Assembly: GCA_934515035.1 (NCBI GenBank)
Contig: CAKSXP010000024.1
Span: 1 to 13,806 of the forward strand
Source of the DNA: an uncultured Oscillospiraceae bacterium
GTDB lineage: Bacteria > Bacillota > Clostridia > Oscillospirales > Oscillospiraceae
Direction of reading: 5' to 3'
DNA length: 13,806 bases
A program made the translations under genes and the position numbers. Positions 6,110-13,062 of this stretch are shown piece after piece. Numbering within the stretch: position 1 is the stretch's first letter; each line of letters begins with the position of its first letter. The notes under the pieces are model-generated. The model made no database searches. It had not been told where the DNA came from and was given only the letters and a program-made list of their open reading frames with translations.

Positions 6110-7852
6110 ATGAAAGAACAAAGCCCCGTCCAGCGGATCTGGGAGCTGGGCAGGGAACAGCACGGCAGCCTCATCGCCGCCGTGGTCATGGCCGTTGTCG
6201 GCGTGGTGTGCGGCTTGGCGCCGTACTTCGCCGCGGCGAAGATCATCGCCATGCTGCTGGCGGGGGAGAGCGTGCTGCGCGCCTATCTCCCGTGGCTGGC
6301 CACGGCCCTGGCCGGTTATCTGCTGCGCACGCTGCTCTATAACGGCGCGCTGTCCGTCTCCCACAAGGCGACGTTCAGCATTCTGAAAACCATTCGCCAG
6401 AAGCTGCTGGCCAAGCTGCCGCGTCTGCCTCTGGGCACGGTGCTGGACACCTCGAGCGGAAAGCTGAAGCAGACCATCGTCGATCAGGTGGACAGCATGG
6501 AGACCACGCTGGCGCACCTCTTTCCGGAGATGACCGCCAACGTCACGGCGCCGATGCTGACGCTCATCTTCCTGTTCGTTCTGGACTGGCGTCTGGCGCT
6601 GCTGTCGCTCGCTGTGTTCCCCGTGGCGTTTTTCTTTATGATGACGGTCATGGGCGGCTACGCCAGGGATTACGCCGGCGCGGTGCAGGCCACGAACGAG
6701 ATGAGCGGTGCCATGATCGAGTACATCGGCGGCATTGAGGTCATCAAGGCCTTCAATCAGGGCAAGAACTCCTACGCCCGGCTGGTGGACAAGGTGCGCG
6801 CCAACGCACAGTATTATTATGACTGGATGCGCCGCAGCCAGCTCGGAATGTCCATGGCCTATGCCTTTTTCCCCGCGCAGATGCTGACCGTTCTGCCGCT
6901 CGGCTGGGTGTTCTATACCCACGGCACGCTGACGGCGGAAAGCTTCATCACGGTCATCATCCTGTCGCTCGGAATGTCCGCGCCCATCGTGGCGGCTTTC
7001 AATTTCGTGGACACGCTGGCGCAGGTCGGCACAACAGTGGGGCAGGTGGACGAAATTCTGAACGCGGAGGAGCAGACCCACAGCGAAACGCCGGTCGCTT
7101 TTGCAGACCATACCATTGAGATCAAGGATGTTTCCTTCGGCTATCACGACGGTCAGGAAATCCTCCACAACGTTTCCCTGACCATTCCGCAAGGTAAAAT
7201 GACCGCGCTCGTCGGCCCCTCCGGCAGCGGAAAATCGACCATTGCCAAGCTCGTCGCGGGCTTCTGGGACGTGAAAAGCGGCACTGTCACCATGGGCGGC
7301 CACGACCTGAAGGATATTCCGCTCACGCAGCTTTACGACCAGGTGGCCTTCGTGTCGCAGGATAACTACCTCTTTGACGACACCGTGCGGGAGAATATCC
7401 GCATGGGGCGGATGAACGCCACGGACGCCGAGGTGGAGGCTGCGGCGCAGGCCGCCGGCTGCGGCAGCTTTATCGGCAATCTGGAAAACGGTCTTGACAC
7501 CATGGTCGGCGGGGGCGGCGCGCACCTCTCCGGCGGCGAACGCCAGCGCATTGCCATTGCACGGGCCATTCTGAAGGACGCGCCCATCATCGTGCTGGAC
7601 GAGGCCACGGCCTACATTGACCCGGAGAACGAGGCGGTCATCCAGCAGGCGGTGGCAAGGCTGGTGGCGGACAAGACGGTCATCGTGATCGCGCACAGGC
7701 TTTCCACCATCACAGGAGCGGACAATATCGCCGTGGTGCAGGACGGCCGCATCGCCGCGCAGGGCAGGCACGAGGCGCTGCTGGAGCGCTGCCCGCTATA
7801 TCGGGAAATGTGGCAGGCGCACATCGGCACAAAGGACGGTGAGACGGTATGA
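6110..7852 (+). CDS. ABC transporter half-transporter, fused permease and ATPase (YbtPQ/IrtAB-like), TetR-linked module, first subunit
   Basis: 580 residues. Membrane segments lie roughly at 21-50, 58-78, 145-158, 162-180, 250-270 and 278-298. ATPase motifs are Walker A GPSGSGKST (369-377), Q-loop Q417, signature LSGGE (473-477), Walker B IIVLDE (493-498), the D-loop region IDPENE and switch His 529. AAGGAGG (6095-6101) lies 8 nt before the ATG. It is the paralogue of the minus-strand gene 2434-4206: both share the EYI-x-GIEVIKAF segment near residue 205-215 and the C-terminal CPLYR-[DE]-MWQAHIG. The stop overlaps the next start by 4 bp (ATGA), indicating translational coupling with a heterodimer partner. 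Substrate import of the YbtPQ/IrtAB kind is inferred from family resemblance; the substrate is unknown and need not match that of the AraC-linked module. Confidence 0.9.
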   Translation: MKEQSPVQRIWELGREQHGSLIAAVVMAVVGVVCGLAPYFAAAKIIAMLLAGESVLRAYLPWLATALAGYLLRTLLYNGALSVSHKATFSILKTIRQKLLAKLPRLPLGTVLDTSSGKLKQTIVDQVDSMETTLAHLFPEMTANVTAPMLTLIFLFVLDWRLALLSLAVFPVAFFFMMTVMGGYARDYAGAVQATNEMSGAMIEYIGGIEVIKAFNQGKNSYARLVDKVRANAQYYYDWMRRSQLGMSMAYAFFPAQMLTVLPLGWVFYTHGTLTAESFITVIILSLGMSAPIVAAFNFVDTLAQVGTTVGQVDEILNAEEQTHSETPVAFADHTIEIKDVSFGYHDGQEILHNVSLTIPQGKMTALVGPSGSGKSTIAKLVAGFWDVKSGTVTMGGHDLKDIPLTQLYDQVAFVSQDNYLFDDTVRENIRMGRMNATDAEVEAAAQAAGCGSFIGNLENGLDTMVGGGGAHLSGGERQRIAIARAILKDAPIIVLDEATAYIDPENEAVIQQAVARLVADKTVIVIAHRLSTITGADNIAVVQDGRIAAQGRHEALLERCPLYREMWQAHIGTKDGETV

Positions 7853-9579
7853 TCGAAGCATTCAGAAAAATCTGGCAGTTTGCCGGAGGCGAGAGGAAAA
7901 ACATCAACAAATCCGTCGTGGTCAGCTTTCTGGGCGCCGTATTGCAGATGTTTCAGCTTGCGGCCATTTATCTGGTAATCCGGGCGCTGATGCTCGGGGC
8001 CCAGGGTGGAAAAACGGCGTGGCTCGCGCTGGGGTTTGAGCTTGTCAGCATTTTCGGCGGCGCGGTGGCCAGCAGCTATTCCAAGATGTATCAGACCCAC
8101 GCGGGCTACTTTATGGCGGCGGACCGCCGCATTGCCATCGCCGACCGCTTAAAGCGCGTGCCTATGGGCTTTTTCAACGACAACAGCACCGGCCAGCTCT
8201 CCGGCGTCTGCACCACTGTGGTCAGCAGCATTGAGAGCATGGTGCCGATGGTGCTGGTGAACATTCTCGGCGGCCTGATCACCACGGCAGTATTCGCGCT
8301 CGTTATTCTGATTTTTGACTGGCGCATCGGGCTCATCACGCTGGCGGGCATACTGATCTATCTCTGCGTGGTGTCCGCAATGGAGAAAAAGTCCGCCGTC
8401 ATCGCCGCCGACACGCAGCGCTCCCAGACCGATCTGGTCGAGGCCGTGCTGGAGACCGTGCAGGGCATGAGCGTTGTCAAATCCTTCAACCTTACCGGCA
8501 AGGGCGATAAAAAATTGCAGGACGCGCTGGAGCACAACCGCAAAGCCAATCTGCGCGTGGAGCGTGTGATGACGCCCTATACCGCCGCGCAGGAGGCTGT
8601 TCTGCAAATTGCGGGCGTCGGCATGATGCTCGCGGCGGTCGCGCTCTGGATCGGCGGCAGCATGACGCTGCCTAACGCGCTGATGGTGCTGGTGATGTCC
8701 TTCCTGGTGTTCAGCCAGATCAAACTGTTCGGCATGGGCGTCTCCATGCTGCGTCTGGCGGCCGCGGCCATCGACCGCACCGTGGAGACGGAGCAGATGC
8801 CGCAGATGGACGAAAACGGAAAGGCTGTCACGCCGGAGCGCCACGACATCGTCTTTGACCATGTGGACTTTTCCTACGAGAAAAAGCCCATTCTCCGCGA
8901 CGTCAGCGTGACACTGCCCGACCGGACCACCACCGCCATCGTCGGCCCCTCCGGCAGCGGAAAAACGACCTTCTGCAGCCTTGTCGCCCGCTTCTGGGAT
9001 GTGGACGGCGGCAGCGTCAGGATCGGCGGCACGGACGTGCGGGACTATACGCTCGAGTCGCTCATGAGCCAGATCAGCATGGTGTTTCAGGACGTGTATC
9101 TCTTTGCCGACACCATTGAGAACAACATCAAATTCGGCTGTCCGGACGCAACGCACGAGCAGGTGGCCGAGGCGGCGCGCCGCGCCTGCTGCGACGACTT
9201 CATCGAGGCCCTGCCGGACGGCTATGACACCGTCATCGGCGAGGGCGGCGCATCGCTCTCCGGCGGTGAAAAGCAGCGCATTTCGATCGCACGCGCGCTG
9301 CTGAAGGACGCGCCGATCATCATTCTGGACGAGGCCACGGCAAATGTCGATCCGGAGAACGAGGACCGCCTGCAAAAGGCGATTGAAGCACTGACCCACG
9401 AAAAAACGGTCCTGATGATCGCCCACCGGCTCAAAACCGTCCGCAATGCAGACCAAATCCTTGTGCTGGACGGCGGCAGCATCATCCAGCAGGGCACCCA
9501 CGCCGAACTGGCGGCGCAGGAGGGCGTCTACCGGAACTTCATCGCGGAGCGGCAGCAGGCCGCCGACTGGAAGATCTGA
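7849..9579 (+). CDS. ABC transporter half-transporter, fused permease and ATPase (YbtPQ/IrtAB-like), TetR-linked module, second subunit
   Basis: 576 residues. Membrane segments lie roughly at 21-48, 57-76, 132-155, 158-175, 247-270 and 275-294. ATPase motifs are Walker A GPSGSGKTT (366-374), Q-loop Q414, signature LSGGE (470-474), Walker B IIILDE (490-495), the D-loop region VDPENE and switch His 526. The ATG overlaps the stop of the upstream ABC gene by 4 bp. It is the paralogue of 684-2429: both have LKRV[SP]-x-G[YF]F near residue 105, VVKSF near 210, SMVFQ[ND]VYLF at the Q-loop and a C-terminal W-K-[LI] tail. Both ATP sites of the predicted heterodimer look intact, unlike many heterodimeric exporters with one degenerate site. 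Confidence 0.9.
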   Translation: MIEAFRKIWQFAGGERKNINKSVVVSFLGAVLQMFQLAAIYLVIRALMLGAQGGKTAWLALGFELVSIFGGAVASSYSKMYQTHAGYFMAADRRIAIADRLKRVPMGFFNDNSTGQLSGVCTTVVSSIESMVPMVLVNILGGLITTAVFALVILIFDWRIGLITLAGILIYLCVVSAMEKKSAVIAADTQRSQTDLVEAVLETVQGMSVVKSFNLTGKGDKKLQDALEHNRKANLRVERVMTPYTAAQEAVLQIAGVGMMLAAVALWIGGSMTLPNALMVLVMSFLVFSQIKLFGMGVSMLRLAAAAIDRTVETEQMPQMDENGKAVTPERHDIVFDHVDFSYEKKPILRDVSVTLPDRTTTAIVGPSGSGKTTFCSLVARFWDVDGGSVRIGGTDVRDYTLESLMSQISMVFQDVYLFADTIENNIKFGCPDATHEQVAEAARRACCDDFIEALPDGYDTVIGEGGASLSGGEKQRISIARALLKDAPIIILDEATANVDPENEDRLQKAIEALTHEKTVLMIAHRLKTVRNADQILVLDGGSIIQQGTHAELAAQEGVYRNFIAERQQAADWKI

Positions 9580-9600
9580 AAAAAGACCGGCAGAGCCGGG
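9580..9600 (-). terminator. Probable Rho-independent terminator for the tspO-like gene
   Basis: On the minus strand CCGGC-TCT-GCCGG (9599-9587) is a short all-GC stem followed by TCTTTTTT. It lies about 95 nt beyond the stop of the tspO-like gene and directly after the ABC stop codon. The stem is only 5 bp, so efficiency is uncertain. Confidence 0.5.
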
Positions 9601-9631
9601 CTGTAAAAGCTTTTCCCGTGTTTATTTAACG

Positions 9632-9681
9632 GCAGCAGGCTCCGTGGTGATCCGGAAAGGGTCACCGCGGAGCCTGTCTGC
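9632..9681. terminator. Long imperfect hairpin between convergent genes
   Basis: The left arm 9632-9653 pairs with the right arm 9659-9681 around GGAAA. The stem is about 22 bp, including CAGGCTCCG / CGGAGCCTG, with one mismatch, one G·T wobble and one bulged base. There is no U-tract on either side. It probably ends or protects the convergent ABC and tspO transcripts, but a plain intergenic repeat unit is also possible. Confidence 0.55.
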
Positions 9682-9695
9682 GCTTTATGCATTTG

Positions 9696-10163
9696 TCAGT
9701 TCAAACGCCAGATGCCGTAATTGAGGTATGCGGCAAAGACGCACCACAGAAGATATGAGATCTGAAGCAGTGCTGCGGCGTGATCCGTCCTGTAAAAAAT
9801 GAAGATCATGATAACGATCGCCGCGATAAGAAGGAGCAGCCATATGAAGGCGAAAAAGTATGCCTGAAGGCCGAAAAACCACGCGCTCCAGAAAACGTTT
9901 ATAATAAGCTGTACGGCATAGATGAGCAGGGCGTCGCTGCGTTCGCGCGAACCCGTTATCCAGACGCGGGCCATTCCGACACCCATCAGGATGAACAATA
10001 TCGTCCATACGATCGGAAACACGGCCTTGGCGGGAGCGAGCGCCGGTTTGGCGGCCGCGTCGAATGCCGGCATGCCTTTGTATGAGAATATGGCGCCTAT
10101 GCCTCCGGCCGCGAGGGATATCAGGATAAAGACGATATAGGGAACAGACTTTCTGCGCTTCAT
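9696..10163 (-). CDS. tspO: TspO/MBR-family membrane protein
   Basis: 155 residues, the normal length for the family, with five predicted membrane helices (about 7-27, 48-68, 78-98, 101-123, 130-150). Family motifs are visible: KPALAP followed by FPIVWTILFILMG (39-61), the Q-x-x-x-N-x-FWSAWFF segment of helix three (85-97), and SYLLWCVFAAYLN (136-148). TspO proteins (translocator protein, formerly peripheral benzodiazepine receptor) bind porphyrins and other tetrapyrroles or sterols in the membrane; in bacteria they act in stress or tetrapyrrole-linked control. The function here is not established. AGGTGA (10176-10171) lies 7 nt before the ATG. The gene is divergent from a LysR gene with a 140-bp gap, the usual layout for LysR control of a neighbour. 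I found no strong promoter for it in that gap. Confidence 0.9.
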   Translation of the reverse strand: MKRRKSVPYIVFILISLAAGGIGAIFSYKGMPAFDAAAKPALAPAKAVFPIVWTILFILMGVGMARVWITGSRERSDALLIYAVQLIINVFWSAWFFGLQAYFFAFIWLLLLIAAIVIMIFIFYRTDHAAALLQISYLLWCVFAAYLNYGIWRLN

Positions 10164-10243
10164 AATAACATCACCTGAGAGATATTATGCCGCGCCCGCG
10201 GACAAATATGCCCGCAGAGGCTGATTTTTGCGGCGTTATATGG

Positions 10244-10273
10244 TTGTAGAAAAACTCCGGAATATGATATAAT
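10244..10273 (+). promoter_or_regulatory. Promoter of the LysR gene pair
   Basis: A perfect TATAAT (10268-10273) is preceded by TG plus one base, giving an extended -10. A weak -35 TTGTAG (10244-10249) lies 18 bp upstream. The predicted transcript start near 10280 leaves a leader of about 24 nt before the TTG start, holding only the ribosome binding site. Confidence 0.68.
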
Positions 10274-10285
10274 GCTAAAGCTGAC

Positions 10286-10306
10286 GGGAGGAGGTGCGCA
10301 GGTTTG
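10286..10306 (+). promoter_or_regulatory. Strong ribosome binding site that selects a TTG start
   Basis: GGGAGGAGG (10286-10294) lies 8-9 nt before TTG 10304-10306, which is the only start that keeps the whole LysR helix-turn-helix. Confidence 0.75.
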
Positions 10307-11203
10307 ACCGTTAACAGTATAAACGCCTTTCTGAGGATAGTTGAAAAGGGAAGCATTGCGGAAGCGGCCAGAGAGAGCTTTATGAGTCCGCAGTCGTTCT
10401 GGAAGTATCTGTCCAACCTCGAAGACGAACTCAATATGAAGCTTTTTACCCGCAGCGGACGGACGCTCACTCTTTCGCCCGCCGGCAGAGTGTGGTATGA
10501 ATACTTCAAAAACCAGAAGGAGAACAGGGAAGCGCTTATCGGCAGGCTGCGCACGGAGGCGGAGGAGAGCGCGGGAAAGGGCGTCCTCCGGCTGGGCATC
10601 GCGCAGAATGTGTGGATGTGTCCGGAGATAACGGAGACGATACAGGCATACAACGCGCTGGAAGGCGTGCGCGCAATGGATATACATATCGCAACGGCGC
10701 CTGTCCTGGCGGATATGCTCGATCTTGGCGGGATAGACGCCGCGATAACGCTGAACTATCCGGCAACGACCAGACCGAGCAGCGAAACTGTGCTCCGGAC
10801 GGACGAATATGTCATACTTGCCTCGCGTGAGCACCCGCTGGTGACCGGCGGCGCGCCCGCCGGGGAGTTTGCCGGGGAGGAGTTTCTGATCGGGCTTGAC
10901 GGAGACGGGTTCAGCCCGCTCGAGGCAAGGGTGCTGTTTTCCGGCTTTTTCCGCCGGGCGACGGGGCTGACGCCCCGCGTCAGAGTGCTCAGAAACACGT
11001 CCTCTGCGATATGCGAGACCAGGCTTGGCAATGGCCTGATGTTCATAAACGGGTTCGACCAGCTTGCTATCAGCCCGTATTTTGCAAAGATAAAGGTCGG
11101 CGGGGAAAGCTCGCTCGTGTTCCGGCGGCAAAAGGAGACCAGCGATACCGGGCGCATCCTGGAGCTGCTGCGGAAGGCATATTCAAAGGGGGATGAAGCA
11201 TGA
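10304..11203 (+). CDS. LysR-type transcriptional regulator, first of a tandem pair
   Basis: 299 residues from a TTG start. Residues ~1-65 form the winged helix-turn-helix: INAFLRIVEKGSIAEAAR, then MSPQSFWKYLSNLEDELNMK, then LFTRSGRTLTLSPAGRVWYE. Residues ~90-295 form the two-lobed inducer-binding domain, starting near VLRLGIAQN. The recognition helix carries SFWKYLSNLE where most family members have an A-[VI]-S-x-x-[IL]-x-x-LE pattern, so the DNA target may be unusual. It is divergent from the tspO-like gene and overlaps the next LysR gene by 4 bp. The inducer is unknown. Ile codons include 11 ATA out of 18, very different from the ABC/TetR region. Confidence 0.9.
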   Translation: MTVNSINAFLRIVEKGSIAEAARESFMSPQSFWKYLSNLEDELNMKLFTRSGRTLTLSPAGRVWYEYFKNQKENREALIGRLRTEAEESAGKGVLRLGIAQNVWMCPEITETIQAYNALEGVRAMDIHIATAPVLADMLDLGGIDAAITLNYPATTRPSSETVLRTDEYVILASREHPLVTGGAPAGEFAGEEFLIGLDGDGFSPLEARVLFSGFFRRATGLTPRVRVLRNTSSAICETRLGNGLMFINGFDQLAISPYFAKIKVGGESSLVFRRQKETSDTGRILELLRKAYSKGDEA

Positions 11204-12132
11204 CGGACGCGCTGACTGCGAGCTTTCTGTTTTCCGCGAGGAGCCGTTCGTTTTACAATGCCTCCAGAAAGCTTGGAATAACGCCGCAGGCTGTGAGTAA
11301 AAACATTAAAAAGCTCGAAAAAGAGATCGGCTTTGCTCTTTTTGAGGACAGGATGGGCGAACCGGTGCTGACGGCGCAGGGGCAGCGGTATATGGAGTTC
11401 CTTATAGCGGACGACAGACGATTCAACTGGACGATGGACAACGCTCACCGTATCGATTCACCGAACGAGAGAGTGATCCGCGTCGGCGCATATTCGGAGA
11501 TGTTCCTCTCGGAGACGTTCTATGCCGTGCTGAAAGGGCAGAGGGACGCGAAGATATCCTGCCGGTGCTACGAGCCGGAGTCGATGAAATTCGAGCTGAT
11601 GCAGAAGGAACTGGATCTCGTTATCCTTGACCGGCGCGACGCGGAGGATGAGAGGCTCACTTCGAAAAGATTCATAGCGTTTCCGATGGTGCTGGCCGTG
11701 TCAAGACCGCTGGCGCGCCGGGCCGGGGCGTCGTCCGCGGCGGATCTTGCGGATATGCCGGTATATGTGGTCGAGGGCATCCTGCCCGGTATCGGAGAGC
11801 CGGACGGCAACAGGCTCTTCTGTTCACGGTTTGCGGGTCTCGGCCTGCGGCCGGAGAACATAAGGGCGGTGCCGACGGTGGAGGAGGTCGAGTCGTGCCT
11901 GATGCTTGAACGGGGCGTTTCGATCTGCGATATATCCAGCCGTCTGGCGGTCTGCCCCGTGTTCGATATTTTCCCGACGGGCGATACGGTCGAGACCCGG
12001 CTTTGCTGCCGCAGGGACGAGGAAAACGACGCGGCGATCCTGTCTGTTATGAGAGAACTGACCGAATGCTCCGACCGGATATTGAAGGAGATAGTCGAGG
12101 CCGGAAACAGAACGGAATATGAACCGTATTGA
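11200..12132 (+). CDS. LysR-type transcriptional regulator, second of a tandem pair
   Basis: 310 residues. The N-terminal helix-turn-helix is clear: FLFSARSRSFYNASRKLGIT, then PQAVSKNIKKLEKEIGFALF, then a wing ending LTAQGQRYMEFL. The inducer-binding domain follows from about residue 90 (VIRVGAYSEMF). The ATG overlaps the stop of the preceding LysR gene by 4 bp, and AAAGGGGG (11185-11192) lies 7 nt before it, so the two regulators are made together. The two proteins are only distantly alike, which argues against a recent duplication. The neighbouring targets could be the tspO-like gene upstream or the convergent SnoaL-like genes downstream. About 8 of 18 Ile codons are ATA. Confidence 0.9.
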   Translation: MTDALTASFLFSARSRSFYNASRKLGITPQAVSKNIKKLEKEIGFALFEDRMGEPVLTAQGQRYMEFLIADDRRFNWTMDNAHRIDSPNERVIRVGAYSEMFLSETFYAVLKGQRDAKISCRCYEPESMKFELMQKELDLVILDRRDAEDERLTSKRFIAFPMVLAVSRPLARRAGASSAADLADMPVYVVEGILPGIGEPDGNRLFCSRFAGLGLRPENIRAVPTVEEVESCLMLERGVSICDISSRLAVCPVFDIFPTGDTVETRLCCRRDEENDAAILSVMRELTECSDRILKEIVEAGNRTEYEPY

Positions 12133-12134
12133 TT

Positions 12135-12170
12135 TGCGCCTGCGGGCGCAGACTCTGCGAGGCCTTTTTT
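12135..12170 (+). terminator. Probable terminator of the LysR operon
   Basis: Two alternative GC stems, TGCGCC-TGCG-GGCGCA (12135-12150) and CGCAG-ACT-CTGCG (12147-12159), precede a run of six T (12165-12170). They cannot both form completely. The T-run begins 32 bp after the LysR stop. Confidence 0.5.
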
Positions 12171-12180
12171 GACAAGCTGA

Positions 12181-12209
12181 AGCGGCGGAAAGTATATCTT
12201 TCCGCCGCT
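12181..12209. terminator. Perfect 12-bp hairpin between convergent genes
   Basis: AGCGGCGGAAAG (12181-12192) pairs exactly with CTTTCCGCCGCT (12198-12209) around TATAT. No good U-tract follows on either strand, but it lies 16 bp beyond the stop of the minus-strand SnoaL-like gene, so it most likely ends or protects that transcript. Confidence 0.6.
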
Positions 12210-12225
12210 GTTTGATGTTGCTCTG

Positions 12226-13047
12226 TTATTCGGGCTGCTTTGTGTATGTGTTGTCGTTGTCCATCGTTTTGTACGGCACCGGCCAGGGAACGGTGTCCTG
12301 AACGGTCTGGAACAGGGAATACTCATAATGCAGCGGGCCGGGGTCGGACAGACGCAGCATGCCGCGGATGTTGGGCAGATCGTCGTCCTCGCGCTTTACC
12401 TCGGTCTGGCTGCCGTCCTCCTCGGTGGAGGGTCCGGCGGGCGGTCCCATCTGAGGGCGCAGTCCGGGTTCTTTTGCGTACAGGTATTCGTCCCTGCCGA
12501 CGTTGGAGCAGTCAAAGTCGCCGCCGATATCGGGGCAGACCTGTTCGTGGATATAGCGCCATTCGCCGTCCTCATAGCGGAAGTCGGAGCCGTAGCGCTC
12601 CCAGAGGGAACTGCCCCAGTATTTCCCGTTGGAGTTGGGCGCGCAGAACAGAACGCCGGGCGTCAGGAAAAAGCCGCGCGCTGTCTGACCGTCCTCCGCG
12701 ACCTCGATGATATCCGTTGCCAGCGTGTGGAAGGCGACCTCGCTCAGCGAGCGGAAGTCCGTCAGATATGACGCCTCGGGCACGAGGTTGAAGATGTTGC
12801 CGTAGTTTGCGATGCCGCGCCAGTTATAGGTCGTTACGCTGTTGTACCAGACCTCTTCAAAGCCGCGCATACGGCCGAAGCCGTGGGCCCAGGATATGTC
12901 GTCGGCGCGTGACCAGATCTCGTCCCATTCCTCCTTGCAGCGGGTCCCGCCATGAAGATAGGAGTGGCGCGCGTGGAGAGACTCTGCTGCAAGACCGCCC
13001 TCCGCGCGCTGGACGCGTTCCTCAAGAGTCAGATGCTTCATGTTCAT
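12226..13047 (-). CDS. SnoaL-like / NTF2-fold protein with acidic Pro-rich linker and C-terminal tail
   Basis: 273 residues. Residues ~10-185 look like a SnoaL/NTF2-like cone fold: an N-terminal helix region with ARHSY and DEIW, then strands with AEDGQTARG (117-125) and YEDGEWRYIHE (158-168). This superfamily holds dehydratases, isomerases, hydrolases and non-catalytic binding proteins, including bile-acid dehydratase BaiE, scytalone dehydratase and SnoaL cyclase. I cannot pick the reaction. Residues ~195-225 form an acidic, Pro/Gly-rich linker, and the end carries VPWPVPYKTM followed by NTYT. The ATG at 13047 has AGGGGGAG (13063-13056) 8 nt upstream, overlapping the stop of the preceding gene; the next ATG two codons later is less well spaced. 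It is the paralogue and probable partner of the upstream gene. Confidence 0.75.
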   Translation of the reverse strand: MNMKHLTLEERVQRAEGGLAAESLHARHSYLHGGTRCKEEWDEIWSRADDISWAHGFGRMRGFEEVWYNSVTTYNWRGIANYGNIFNLVPEASYLTDFRSLSEVAFHTLATDIIEVAEDGQTARGFFLTPGVLFCAPNSNGKYWGSSLWERYGSDFRYEDGEWRYIHEQVCPDIGGDFDCSNVGRDEYLYAKEPGLRPQMGPPAGPSTEEDGSQTEVKREDDDLPNIRGMLRLSDPGPLHYEYSLFQTVQDTVPWPVPYKTMDNDNTYTKQPE

Positions 13048-13062
13048 AATGTGTGCTCCCCC

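Noticed and set aside
6077..7771. Long minus-strand open frame (564 codons) opposite the first TetR-linked ABC gene
   Set aside because: It is a shadow of the ABC gene in a GC-rich genome; His/Arg-rich, no recognisable domain, no ribosome binding site logic.
8149..9501. Minus-strand open frame (450 codons) opposite the last ABC gene
   Set aside because: Same shadow pattern; the plus strand has all the ATPase motifs.
684..9579. Multidrug or bacteriocin exporters as the main call for the ABC genes
   Set aside because: Exporter fold alone would allow it, but the AraC regulator of PchR/YbtA style, two intact ATP sites and family resemblance favour YbtPQ/IrtAB-like importers. Export is kept as an alternative.
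9551..9640. Ten-base direct repeat GGCAGCAGGC at 9551 and 9631
   Set aside because: Short, GC-rich, one copy inside a coding region; likely chance and not an attachment site.
10160..11131. Minus-strand open frame (323 codons) opposite the first LysR gene
   Set aside because: It is antisense to a clear LysR gene, crosses the tspO/lysR promoter region, and has no domain.
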